In this document: positions 45,925 to 54,822 of the stretch, piece by piece
Layout of the letters: every line of letters starts with the position of its first letter
Position numbering within the stretch: the stretch's first letter is position 1
Origin: Bacteroidales bacterium Phil6
GTDB taxonomy: Bacteria > Bacteroidota > Bacteroidia > Bacteroidales > F082
Direction of reading: 5' to 3'
Length of the DNA stretch: 64,000 nt
NCBI GenBank assembly: GCA_002633315.1
Contig: NWBN01000022.1
Coordinates: forward strand, 62,001 to 126,000
Made by a program: the position numbers and the translations under genes
Notes under the pieces: generated by a model
What the model was told of the DNA's origin: nothing
Database searches by the model: none
What the model saw: the letters and a program-made list of their open reading frames with translations, nothing else

Positions 45925-47316
45925 CTAAAAATAATAATACAATCCTATTCTTAAACCTATGCAGTCGAGGTAGGCAGTGGGCAGCGGTTCTTTTGTTAAT
46001 GTTCCCAAATAACGATTGTAGTATATTTCAGGTACAATGTCAAAATCTTCGCTGATAGCATATTTCATTCCTAAACTTCCTGATAATGTCAATTTTACTC
46101 TGTTAAACTCGTCAATATTCAAGTCTTTTATTTTATCGTTGCTGTTTTCAGTTATGAAAGAACCTCTTGCATTTATAAGATAATTCAAATCTCCTCTGCA
46201 TTTGAAGAATATGTTGAATCTTTCTGTCCTGAAAAAGGTATATGACATTCCAATATGTAATCCTAAGTATAATAAATTGTTATTGCTAAATGTGTTGTAT
46301 CTGTGTTCCGAGCCTGGAATCATTACTGTATCGGTGATATGGAAATAAGTGGTGTCGTGTGTAATACTGTTGATATTATAATATGTGTCTATGGTATCTA
46401 TTGTGAAAGTTGGGGGGTCTTTTATTATGTCGGAAAATGAGAAATGATGACGTAGTGAATTTAAAGAAACACCTATGTTAAAATCAAAATTTTTATAAGT
46501 ATAGCCACCATCTAAGTCAACTGTATAGTTGCGCAGTGAATGTCGGTCAAGAGCACCAAGGCTTTCTTCAAAATAATCATGGTCAATGTCATTATTCCCG
46601 ATATTGATTATTGTTAGATATTGAGAATATGATAAACGCAATGAAAATTTTTCGTTGTGAGTATAATCTATTCCCATAAAAGCTCTTCTGACATCTTCCA
46701 TTCTTTTTTTGATATTGGGTCTTTTATAGACTATTACAGTGTCAACTACTCGTATTGTTTCTGTTTTTATCAACGTATCTGTTCTTACAATTGTGTCAGT
46801 GCGGACAAATGTAATGGTATCATGTACAAATACAGTGTCAGATACTTTCAATGGCACTTGCAGCAAGTCATTCTCTTTGTGTTTTTCTTTTTTAGGCTTT
46901 CTACTGTCATGTTTATTATCATCATTTGATTCTTTGTCAGGAACATTCCGGTCTTTGAAAATAACGACTTGATTGCCAATATATTTGAATGAACAACCTG
47001 TGTTAGCCAAAATATCTGACAACACATCTTTTACAGCTTTGTTTTCAGCAGAATAGTGTTTGATCTGATAACCTTGTAAATCAGATGCACTATAAGCGAG
47101 TTTTATGGAGTATTCTTTATATAGTCTGTTTAATGCTGCGTCAACATTGATGTTTTCAAAAGATATGGAAATTTGTTTGTCTGTGATATCCTGTGCGCTT
47201 AATGTTGTTGTGGAAACAATGACTATTAATATAGGAAGTATGAAATAATTTAACACAAGTGGTTTATAACCAACAACTCTTCTATAAAATAAGTCTATTT
47301 TCTCATTTCTTGACAT
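45925..47316 (-). CDS. STN-domain outer-membrane beta-barrel protein
   Basis: A 463-residue protein with a signal anchor (about 21-42), an STN (secretin/TonB short N-terminal) domain at about 48-122 (ISFENINVDAALNRLYKEYS), a lysine-rich linker (128-150), a segment of DT repeats at 159-196 (DTVFVHDTITFVRTDTIVRT), and a C-terminal region (about 211-463) with alternating aromatic strands ending in LYYYF, a barrel-like terminal Phe. In FecA-type systems the STN domain signals to FecR. Here there is no plug domain and no SusC-like barrel. It follows fecR but after a strong terminator and a 87-base gap, so it has its own promoter. The DT repeats are a common Bacteroidota spacer. Confidence 0.7.
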   Translation of the reverse strand: MSRNEKIDLFYRRVVGYKPLVLNYFILPILIVIVSTTTLSAQDITDKQISISFENINVDAALNRLYKEYSIKLAYSASDLQGYQIKHYSAENKAVKDVLSDILANTGCSFKYIGNQVVIFKDRNVPDKESNDDNKHDSRKPKKEKHKENDLLQVPLKVSDTVFVHDTITFVRTDTIVRTDTLIKTETIRVVDTVIVYKRPNIKKRMEDVRRAFMGIDYTHNEKFSLRLSYSQYLTIINIGNNDIDHDYFEESLGALDRHSLRNYTVDLDGGYTYKNFDFNIGVSLNSLRHHFSFSDIIKDPPTFTIDTIDTYYNINSITHDTTYFHITDTVMIPGSEHRYNTFSNNNLLYLGLHIGMSYTFFRTERFNIFFKCRGDLNYLINARGSFITENSNDKIKDLNIDEFNRVKLTLSGSLGMKYAISEDFDIVPEIYYNRYLGTLTKEPLPTAYLDCIGLRIGLYYYF

Positions 47317-47402
47317 TACGGTGTAATATTATTTCATGCCGCTAATTTATTAAAAAAAACATTAAATGATAAAAAATGTGTAAAAAATAATTGAGTAACA
47401 CT

Positions 47403-47450
47403 AAAAAAAGTTTGCAGGTTTTTATTTTAAATGAAAATAAACCTGCAAAC
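47403..47450 (-). terminator. Terminator between fecR-like and STN-barrel genes
   Basis: GTTTGCAGGTTT and AAACCTGCAAAC form a perfect 12-base stem with a 17-base interior, followed on the minus strand by seven T. It ends the sigma/anti-sigma transcript. Confidence 0.85.
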
Positions 47451-47506
47451 GCGAGCATTAAAAAGTGAATTTGGATAGAGTTTCATTATATTTTTGAAAA
47501 CTTGTT

Positions 47507-48505
47507 TTATCTTATAGTTACCGTATTGCCTATTCTTACAATTTGCAAATTGAAGATGGCTGCCATGGTATCAAAGATACTTTCCAAGGTCTCATTTTCG
47601 AATCGTGCAGTGAGTATTAAATTGTTATATTTTTCATCGAGATAAATTTCAATTCCGTATGCCTGCGATAATGATTCTGTTACTGTTAACAAAGTAACAT
47701 TGTTGAAATCAAGTATTCCTGTAGTTCTGGCAAATATGTTGTTGTTACTTGACTGATATTGTCTTTCTATACGGTTGTTATTAGTATTGAATGTGCCTCT
47801 TTCTCCTGGTATAAGTGTTATCAACTCTTGTTGTTGACCTTTTTCGTCCACGCAGTACATTTTTACTTTGCCGGAATGCAAATCCACATAATATTCTGTA
47901 GATTCTTTTTCTGCCTTTATGTCAAATTCAGTTCCGAGTACTTCTACTATCATACTTCCGCTTTTAATACAGAAAGGCTTTTCTGGATTTTTTGCCACAT
48001 CGAAATGTGCAGAACCTTCAAAGAAGATATTCCTGTTGCTTGTGTTGAAATTTTTGTTGTAAGTTAATTTAGCATTTGGCTCTAATGTCACTTCTGTGTT
48101 GTCGGGTAATATGAAATGTTGAGATTCAGCCTCTGCCATTAATATAGTTGTATTATCATGACGCAGAAAAATGCTTAATATCAATCCCAATACCAATACT
48201 GCGGCAATCGATGCTATTGCAGCATAATACTTTGGGAACTTCTTTGTTTTGTTTGTTTCAAATATGTTGTTCTCTTCGATTTCTTTGATGCGGCGATTGA
48301 CTTTTTGCAAGGCAGACTCGGTATCGAATTCTTTCTCGGCTTTTGGTTCCGAAAATTCCCAAATCTTCTTGATAGATTCAAAGTATGATTGATTATATGG
48401 TGATTTAGTCAACCATATTTCAAACTCTTTCCTCTTCTCACTGCTGAGTTTCCCCTGCAAGAAGTCTATTATGAGTTCATTATATTTTTTGTTGACCTTT
48501 ACCAT
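47507..48505 (-). CDS. FecR-family anti-sigma factor
   Basis: A 332-residue single-pass membrane protein: a cytoplasmic anti-sigma domain (1-90, LQGKLSSEKRKEFEIWL), a transmembrane helix at about 93-113, a FecR domain (ESQHFILPDNTEVTLEPNAKLTYN, ENEVLGTEFDI-like stretch), and a C-terminal DUF4974-type STN-like domain (TARFENETLESIFDTMAAIF). It would hold the ECF sigma factor inactive until a signal from the outer membrane arrives. It lies 101 bases after the sigma gene. Confidence 0.9.
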   Translation of the reverse strand: MVKVNKKYNELIIDFLQGKLSSEKRKEFEIWLTKSPYNQSYFESIKKIWEFSEPKAEKEFDTESALQKVNRRIKEIEENNIFETNKTKKFPKYYAAIASIAAVLVLGLILSIFLRHDNTTILMAEAESQHFILPDNTEVTLEPNAKLTYNKNFNTSNRNIFFEGSAHFDVAKNPEKPFCIKSGSMIVEVLGTEFDIKAEKESTEYYVDLHSGKVKMYCVDEKGQQQELITLIPGERGTFNTNNNRIERQYQSSNNNIFARTTGILDFNNVTLLTVTESLSQAYGIEIYLDEKYNNLILTARFENETLESIFDTMAAIFNLQIVRIGNTVTIR

Positions 48506-48606
48506 CTCTTTTTTTCTCTTAATTTCAATTTTATGACAACTTTAAATATCGTTTTCCCTATCATTTTTTAAAATTTTAACAAAAATTTAACATTCTATGA
48601 CTGTTT

Positions 48607-49173
48607 TTAGAGGAAAAACATTCCGATAAAATCTTTTAAGGCATTTCTAAGGTGTGCGAGTGCTTTGGAAAAGTCTTTTTCAACGGTTTTGGAAGATATA
48701 TTCAGTTTTTCAGCTATCTCGTGATATTTCAATCCTTCATATCTTTTCATTTCGAAAGTCTTCCTCGAGCGTTCAGGCAATTCTATCAATGCTTCTTCCA
48801 TTCTTAACTTCAAGTCTTCTTCTTTTAACTTTTCTAAAGGATTGTTATTGTCCGGTTCGGAATTAAATCCTATAAAATTAAGGTGCTTTTCTCTTATCTT
48901 TTGCAATTTAATATAATTTAAGGTATGGTTCAATACACCTTTATAAAGATAAGCTTCTAACGATGTGGTTATTAGCAGAGTGCTGTGTTTAAGCCATATT
49001 TTTACGAAAAAGTCTTGCACTATTTCTTCCGCCACATCATTGTCATCGACAAACCTATTGCAGTAATTGACAAGCGGTGAATAAAACTTACGGAAAATTA
49101 TATCGAAAGAAAAGCGGTCGCCTTTTTTCATATTTTCAATAAGAACACCATATTCATTGCTGTTAATTATCAT
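48607..49173 (-). CDS. ECF-type RNA polymerase sigma factor
   Basis: A 188-residue sigma-70 family protein (Bacteroides expansion type). Region 2 contains DRFSFDIIFRKFYSPLVNYC and IVQDFFVKIW; region 4 contains LPERSRKTFEMKRYEGLKYH and EIAEKLNISSKTVEKDFSKA. Paired with the FecR-like gene, it should direct transcription of a small regulon, possibly the STN-barrel and beta-helix genes. A TATATTTG box at 49221-49228 lies upstream. Confidence 0.92.
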   Translation of the reverse strand: MIINSNEYGVLIENMKKGDRFSFDIIFRKFYSPLVNYCNRFVDDNDVAEEIVQDFFVKIWLKHSTLLITTSLEAYLYKGVLNHTLNYIKLQKIREKHLNFIGFNSEPDNNNPLEKLKEEDLKLRMEEALIELPERSRKTFEMKRYEGLKYHEIAEKLNISSKTVEKDFSKALAHLRNALKDFIGMFFL

Positions 49174-49536
49174 ATATTAATAGGTATAACAAACACAAAA
49201 ACTCTTCAGATAATTTTATGCAAATATAGCGTTTTTTTAAAGAGAAAAAACATTTTTGCTTTTTTTGTTGAAATGGCGTAGTGTTTATAATAAATTAATT
49301 ATGTTGGACAATATTCGAAGCAAGGAATGCTGTATCATGTTGATAGATATAGTTGTTTTTAAGATATGAAACACCATTTTTTATTTTTTGATAGACAATG
49401 ATATAGTCGATTTATAGCTTTAATATCAAATGGTTATTTATTTTTTGATAAAAATTTTTCAGATTAATGCAAGAAGTATAAAAAATAGTCTTAACTTTGC
49501 AGTCCGAAAAATTGTAAAGATTAATTGTATTAAAGA
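49174..49536. other. Divergent region between the sigma factor and rplU
   Basis: No gene seen. It holds the sigma-gene box TATATTTG (minus strand 49228-49221) and the rplU box TAACTTTG (49492-49499). Confidence 0.45.
49492..49499 (+). promoter_or_regulatory. -7 box (TAACTTTG) of rplU-rpmA
   Basis: It is 37 bases before the ATG of rplU at 49537. Confidence 0.5.
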
Positions 49537-49848
49537 ATGTACGCAATTGTAGAAATCGCAGGGCAACAGTTCAAGGTAAGCAAAGGTGATGAGATATTTT
49601 GCAATCGCTTGAAAGGTGAAGTCGAAAGCGCTATCACTTTCGATAAGGTGTTGTTGATTGATGATAATGGCAACACAAGGGTTGGCACCCCCGTCCTCCA
49701 AGGTGCTAAGGTTGATGCTACGATAGTCCAGCATCTCAGAGCTGATAAAGTTCTTGTTTTCAAGAAGAAAAGAAGAAAAGGTTATCAGAAATTAACCGGC
49801 CACCGTCAGGATATGAGTAAGGTGCGCATTGAAAACATTACTGAATAA
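49537..49848 (+). CDS. rplU: 50S ribosomal protein L21
   Basis: A 103-residue protein starting [20 protein letters not shown] with [19 protein letters not shown], the L21 C-terminal signature. It is the first gene of the usual rplU-rpmA pair; rpmA starts 22 bases later. Confidence 0.97.
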   Translation: MYAIVEIAGQQFKVSKGDEIFCNRLKGEVESAITFDKVLLIDDNGNTRVGTPVLQGAKVDATIVQHLRADKVLVFKKKRRKGYQKLTGHRQDMSKVRIENITE

Positions 49849-49870
49849 AAAAATTAAAAAATTAGTAGTT

Positions 49871-50149
49871 ATGGCACACAAAAAAGGCGTTGGTAGTTCC
49901 GAAAACGGTCGTGAATCACATAGCAAACGACTCGGAGTTAAGGTGTTTGGCGGACAAGCTGTTTTGGCAGGTAATATCATCGTTCGTCAACGTGGTACAA
50001 AACACAATCCCGGTGACAATGTGGGTATAGGTAAAGACCATACTTTGTTCGCTTTGAAAGACGGTGTTGTGAAATTTTATAAGGATAAGAAAAGAAACAA
50101 CAGATCATATATCACCGTTATCCCCGTGAGCGGTGAGATAGTGGACTGA
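49871..50149 (+). CDS. rpmA: 50S ribosomal protein L27
   Basis: A 92-residue protein beginning [20 protein letters not shown] with [20 protein letters not shown], the L27 signature around the peptidyl-transferase region. Start chosen at ATG 49871. The N-terminus lacks the cleavable extension found in Firmicutes. Confidence 0.96.
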   Translation: MAHKKGVGSSENGRESHSKRLGVKVFGGQAVLAGNIIVRQRGTKHNPGDNVGIGKDHTLFALKDGVVKFYKDKKRNNRSYITVIPVSGEIVD

Positions 50150-50173
50150 TTGTTTTGAATAACGAGACAGAGA

Positions 50174-50204
50174 AAAGCCCGGTTCATTGTAATCGGGCTT
50201 TTTT
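50174..50204 (+). terminator. Terminator after rpmA
   Basis: AAAAGCCCG and CGGGCTTTT arms followed by a T run. Confidence 0.9.
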
Positions 50205-50304
50205 GTTCTTCATGACACTTCTTTTGTATTTTTGAAGAAAAATTTAAAAAACACTCCGATTTTTTGGTTCTAAATATTATTTTTGCAAAACAAATATAAC
50301 GCTT

Positions 50305-51576
50305 ATGTTAGTAATATCTTATATCAGAGAACATAAAGAAGAGGTTATCAATCGTCTGAGTATCAAAAACTTTACTCGTTTTGAGCTGATTGATGAGATT
50401 TTAGAACTCGATGATGAACGTCGTAGAGTACAACAGGAAAACGACGAGGCTCTCGCCGAAGCCAATAATTTAGCCCGTATTATTGGTGATTTGTTTAAAC
50501 AGGGCAAGGCATCAGAAGCTAATGAACTGAAAGCGAGAAATGCTGTGCTTAAAGAGAAGGCCAAGTCGTGCTCCGACAGACTCGCAGTGATAAAACAGAG
50601 CATTCAGGAAAAACTTGTTGAGATTCCCAATACCCCTCATCTTGATGTGCCTCGTGGCAAGACTGCTGCCGACAATCTTAATGTGCATCAGGAAGGAGAG
50701 ATGCCTAAACTGCCGGATAATGCAATGCCACACTGGGAGTTGCTTAACAAATATCAACTCGCCGATTTCGAACTCGGCAACAAGGTCACCGGAGCCGGAT
50801 TCCCTTTCTATAAAGGTAAAGGTGCCCGTCTGCAGCGTGCCTTGATAAATTTCTTCCTCGATGAGGCTGTCAGTGATGGTTATTTCGAGGTGCAGCCTCC
50901 TGTCCTTGTCAATGAGGCTTCTGCCTATGCTACCGGTCAACTTCCTGATAAAGAGGCTCAGATGTATGCTGTGCCTCTCGATAAGATGTATCTTATTCCT
51001 ACTGCAGAGGTGCCGGTAACCAATATATTCCGTGATCAGATTGTACAAGAAGCACAATTGCCGATAAAAACAGTCGCTTATTCCAATTGTTTCCGTCGTG
51101 AGGCAGGTTCATGGGGTAAAAATGTAAGAGGCTTGAATCGTCTTCATCAGTTCGACAAGGTGGAGATTGTGGAAATAGCTAATCCTGCTAATTCATACGA
51201 ACGTCTTGAGGCTATGAAAGCCCATGTTGCAGGCTTGCTTCGTAAACTCGAATTGCCATTCCGCGTCCTTCGTCTCTGCGGTGGCGACATGAGTTTTACT
51301 TCAGCAATGACATACGACTTCGAGGTTTATTCTGCTGCACAGCAACTGTGGCTTGAGGTAAGTTCCGTCTCCAATTTCGAAACTTTCCAAGCTAACAGAA
51401 TGAAACTCAGATTTAAAGATAAAGAAGGCAATATCAATTTCGTGCATACTCTTAACGGTAGTGCTCTCGCTCTCCCGCGTATTGTGGCCGCTTTGCTTGA
51501 GAATAACCAATGTGCTGAGGGCATTAGAATTCCTAAAGCACTCCAAAAATATACCGGCTTTGAGATTATTGACTAA
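50305..51576 (+). CDS. serS: Serine-tRNA ligase
   Basis: A 423-residue class II synthetase. The N-terminal coiled-coil arm (about 35-110) is followed by motif 2 FRREAGSWGKNVRGLNRLHQF and motif 3 NGSALALPRIVAALLENNQ near the C-terminus. It charges tRNA-Ser (and tRNA-Sec where present). Its stop overlaps the start of the following lipoprotein gene. Confidence 0.96.
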   Translation: MLVISYIREHKEEVINRLSIKNFTRFELIDEILELDDERRRVQQENDEALAEANNLARIIGDLFKQGKASEANELKARNAVLKEKAKSCSDRLAVIKQSIQEKLVEIPNTPHLDVPRGKTAADNLNVHQEGEMPKLPDNAMPHWELLNKYQLADFELGNKVTGAGFPFYKGKGARLQRALINFFLDEAVSDGYFEVQPPVLVNEASAYATGQLPDKEAQMYAVPLDKMYLIPTAEVPVTNIFRDQIVQEAQLPIKTVAYSNCFRREAGSWGKNVRGLNRLHQFDKVEIVEIANPANSYERLEAMKAHVAGLLRKLELPFRVLRLCGGDMSFTSAMTYDFEVYSAAQQLWLEVSSVSNFETFQANRMKLRFKDKEGNINFVHTLNGSALALPRIVAALLENNQCAEGIRIPKALQKYTGFEIID

Positions 51577-52024
51577 TATATTATGTTTGTTGTCGTTGTT
51601 GTCGTTGTTGTCATGCTCCGACACTCCGTCAAAACAGGTGAGTTCGATGCAAAAACGCCTCGCTGTCGTGCAGTCCGGCGTTTCGACTCTGTATGAGAGG
51701 GATTTTGACTTCCTCGTAAAGGAATATTATCGCATAGATACTACTTTGGCAAGAAAATCCAACATATCAAAGGAAATGGATTTGTTGGCGTCATATCTTC
51801 AACAGTTTGAAACGGTTAGAGTGGATATGCTCGATGAGATAAAATATTCCGAACAACAGTTGTCGGATCTTAAATACGATATAGATAACAACAAGCTTTC
51901 CGAAAATGATATCTCCAAGTATCTTAAGGATGAAGATGCTGCCGTGAAACGACTTGAGGCTCAATTGGATTATTTTCGTGACAGATTTTCTCAACAGAAA
52001 AAAGTCGTCAAGAACTTAAAGTAA
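51569..52024 (+). CDS. Small lipoprotein with helical coiled-coil domain
   Basis: A 151-residue product from a TTG start at 51569 overlapping the end of serS. The signal is MTNILCLLSLLSLLSC, ending in a lipobox with the cysteine at about residue 16, then a charged, mostly helical region (YYRIDTTLARKSN, LEAQLDYFRDRFSQQKK). The 9-base tandem unit TTGTTGTCG repeats here (see below). The frame extends upstream into serS but the N-terminal part there is a shadow. Function unknown; the next gene is a TPR protein, 9 bases away, so both may act on the envelope. Confidence 0.6.
   Translation: MTNILCLLSLLSLLSCSDTPSKQVSSMQKRLAVVQSGVSTLYERDFDFLVKEYYRIDTTLARKSNISKEMDLLASYLQQFETVRVDMLDEIKYSEQQLSDLKYDIDNNKLSENDISKYLKDEDAAVKRLEAQLDYFRDRFSQQKKVVKNLK
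51587..51613 (+). repeat. Three tandem 9-base units (TTGTTGTCG/A) in a signal peptide
   Basis: TTGTTGTCG TTGTTGTCG TTGTTGTCA encode Leu-Leu-Ser three times just before the lipobox cysteine. Confidence 0.7.
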
Positions 52025-52033
52025 TGATATGCC

Positions 52034-53878
52034 ATGAAAGTGCCCTGTCTTGTTTTCTTTTTGCTGTTCGCTTTTTTGTCGATTGATGTTCAAGCACAGA
52101 TTAATATCAACAATCCTCAAAAGATGGAACAAAAGGTGACTGAAGAACGTCTTGCAAAAGAATTGTTCAATAAAAAGGAATATGATAAGGCGAAAGATAT
52201 ATATCTTAAATTGTACAATGATTATAAACAAATTGTATATTTTAACCAGTATATCGACTGTCTCGTTCTTGACGGGGATTTAAGTCTGGCAGAACGCAGC
52301 CTGAGAACTTATTTGAGAGGCAATAACTCCAATTGGAGAGCCAAAGTGCTGCTTGGCAATATCTATATTCTTGGTAACGAATATGACAAGGCAGACAAAT
52401 ATTTCGTAAGATTTATAAAAGAAGTACCCAAGACAAGGAGAACTGTATCCGAAGTCGCCTCAATAATGCGTTCTTATGGATTGGAGAAATACGCATTGCA
52501 GCTCTATGAGGATGCTGCTGAAATTCCGGAGATAGATTATCAGTTTTATCTTGAAAGAGCATATTGCTATCAGTCGATGCTCGACTTTGAGAATGCTACT
52601 GAGATGTATCTTCGACACCTTGAAAAGACTCCTAAACAATATGATATGGTGAAAAACCGTATCCGTGTCATGATGATGTATGATATGGACGGTTCCATAA
52701 ATGATATTATTAGGACTGTTTTGCTTGCCAATACTCAGAAATATCCTGATAATATAAAGTTTTCGGAATTGTTGATGTGGTTTTCTTTGCAGATGATGGA
52801 TTATGATATAGCCCTGATGCAGGCTGAGGCTCTTGACCGCAGGACAGGAGATAGGGAGAACGACGTATTTTATATAGCAAGTATTGCAGAGGATAACAAG
52901 GAATTTGAGGTGGCTTCCGATGCTTATAACTATATAGTCAACAAACATCAGGATGGAGTGTTCTATTTGAAGGCGGCGGTGGCATTGTTGAACCTGGAAT
53001 ATTTGAAAGCCGTAGAAGAAAATATCAACGATGTCAAGTATTATGAGTCTTTGTCGAAACGTATAGATCAGGCTTTTGATAATATAGGATTCTTTCAGCA
53101 GACCCGTCCTCTCATGCTTGCACAAGCTGAAATATTGGCATATCATCTTGATAGAACCGACGATGCTGTTTCTCTTTTAGAGAAAGGTATAGCTCTTGGC
53201 GGCACTAATTATGAACAGTCGATTCTGAAAATGCGTCTTGCCGACATATATCTTTATAATGATGAGATATGGGAAGCTACTTTGTTGTACAGTCAGGTGG
53301 ATAAGGCAATGAAAGATGACCCTTTGGGACATGAGGCAAGACTGAAAAATGCACGACTTCGTTATTATATAGGTGAATTTCAATGGGCTGTCACTGTGCT
53401 TGATATACTGAAATCTGCCACGTCAAAATTGGTTGCCAACGATGCCATGACATTGTCGCTTTTGATAAAAGATAACTTGGAATATGATACTGTGGCATTA
53501 AGACGTATAGCAAAAGCAGATTATTATATCTATCAGAAAAAATATGACATTGCCGAGGAAGTACTTGATTCTGTTTGTATTTATAACCCTAATGAAGTAA
53601 GTCTTCCGGCAGTGTATTATCGTAAGGCGCAGATTGCAATGACACGTCAGGATTATGTTATGGCGGACAGCTTGTTTCGTAAGGTATATGAGGGTTATGC
53701 CGGTAGTTATATTGCTGACGAGGCTTTGATGGATGATGCTGAGGTGTTGGAAAAATATCTTGACAGAAAAGATGATGCGATGCGTTGTTATGAGATGTTG
53801 ATGGATACATATACTGCCAGCGTTTATGTGGCTCAGGCACGCAAAAATTATCGCCGGATTCGTGATGGTATAAAATGA
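52034..53878 (+). CDS. Exported TPR-repeat protein
   Basis: A 614-residue protein with a signal peptide (1-22, SIDVQAQ) and many TPR-like helical pairs throughout (for example FNKKEYDKAKDIYLKLYNDY, LGNEYDKADKYFVRFIKEVP, ILDSVCIYNPNEV, YVMADSLFRKVYEGYAGSYI). Near the C-terminus AEVLEKYLDRKDDAMRCYEM is a clear TPR. It may scaffold an envelope complex; the partner is unknown. It is 9 bases after the lipoprotein and 7 bases before rsmA. Confidence 0.78.
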   Translation: MKVPCLVFFLLFAFLSIDVQAQININNPQKMEQKVTEERLAKELFNKKEYDKAKDIYLKLYNDYKQIVYFNQYIDCLVLDGDLSLAERSLRTYLRGNNSNWRAKVLLGNIYILGNEYDKADKYFVRFIKEVPKTRRTVSEVASIMRSYGLEKYALQLYEDAAEIPEIDYQFYLERAYCYQSMLDFENATEMYLRHLEKTPKQYDMVKNRIRVMMMYDMDGSINDIIRTVLLANTQKYPDNIKFSELLMWFSLQMMDYDIALMQAEALDRRTGDRENDVFYIASIAEDNKEFEVASDAYNYIVNKHQDGVFYLKAAVALLNLEYLKAVEENINDVKYYESLSKRIDQAFDNIGFFQQTRPLMLAQAEILAYHLDRTDDAVSLLEKGIALGGTNYEQSILKMRLADIYLYNDEIWEATLLYSQVDKAMKDDPLGHEARLKNARLRYYIGEFQWAVTVLDILKSATSKLVANDAMTLSLLIKDNLEYDTVALRRIAKADYYIYQKKYDIAEEVLDSVCIYNPNEVSLPAVYYRKAQIAMTRQDYVMADSLFRKVYEGYAGSYIADEALMDDAEVLEKYLDRKDDAMRCYEMLMDTYTASVYVAQARKNYRRIRDGIK

Positions 53879-53885
53879 TGGTTGT

Positions 53886-54662
53886 ATGAAAGATAATATC
53901 GGTAAAGTAAAACCCAAAAAGGCACTTGGACAACATTTCCTCATGGATTTGAATATTGCTCACGATATTGTTGATGCCTTGTCTGACGAGGTGGGAGAAG
54001 TCGTTGAAGTAGGTGCGGGCATGGGTGTACTTACTCGTTATCTTATCCCAAGATTTGGTGATAGGCTTCATGTTGTTGAGATTGATAATGAATCTGTTGT
54101 ATATCTTGAAAAGGCATTTCCTGAACTTGGTACAGCAATAGAACATGCCGATTTCCTTAAAACGGATTTGCAGCATTTTGGTGATGGTATTGCCATAATA
54201 GGCAATTTCCCTTATAATATTAGCAGTCAGATTTTTTTTCATGTGCTGAAATATCGTGACAATGTGATTGAGATTGTCGGTATGCTTCAAAAAGAAGTGG
54301 CAGAACGTATCAGTGCTGCACCGGGAAGTAAGACATACGGCATTTTAAGTGTCTTGCTGCAGGCTTGGTATGATATCGAGTATCTTTTTACTGTCAACGA
54401 GAATGTCTTTAACCCGCCTCCAAAAGTTAAATCAGCAGTGATACGTCTTAGACGTAATGAGGTAAAATCTTTGAATTGTGATGAAAGATATTTTACAATG
54501 GTTGTAAAACAGTCTTTTAATCAACGTCGCAAGACTTTGCGCAATTCATTGCGTTCTCTTGTACCTGCTGATATGATGGATAATCCTCTTTTGGATAAAC
54601 GTCCTGAGCAACTGTCTGTTGACGATTTCGTTACTTTGACAAATATGTTGTCAATAAAATAG
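53886..54662 (+). CDS. rsmA: 16S rRNA (adenine(1518)-N(6)/adenine(1519)-N(6))-dimethyltransferase RsmA
   Basis: A 258-residue KsgA-type enzyme with KKALGQHFLMDLNIAHDIVD, SAM motif EVVEVGAGMGVLTRYLIPR, and the catalytic motif NFPY in IIGNFPYNISSQIFF (NLPY in many species). It dimethylates two adenines at the 3' end of 16S rRNA. Confidence 0.95.
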   Translation: MKDNIGKVKPKKALGQHFLMDLNIAHDIVDALSDEVGEVVEVGAGMGVLTRYLIPRFGDRLHVVEIDNESVVYLEKAFPELGTAIEHADFLKTDLQHFGDGIAIIGNFPYNISSQIFFHVLKYRDNVIEIVGMLQKEVAERISAAPGSKTYGILSVLLQAWYDIEYLFTVNENVFNPPPKVKSAVIRLRRNEVKSLNCDERYFTMVVKQSFNQRRKTLRNSLRSLVPADMMDNPLLDKRPEQLSVDDFVTLTNMLSIK

Positions 54663-54822
54663 TTTTTTTAGTAAGCTTTTAAAATTACATTTAGCAATAT
54701 ACTTCGAGATAGTGTTAAAAGCAGTATCTATTGTTTTTCAATAAGTATATAAGGAATTATCATCGCTTTTCGGGACAGTATCTTTGGAAAGGATGGTATC
54801 ATTATCTGTTTTCCGTTCTTTT

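Noticed and set aside
52460..53146. Minus-strand open frame of 228 codons inside the TPR gene
   Set aside because: Antisense shadow: the plus-strand TPR repeats are clear and the minus product has no recognisable feature.
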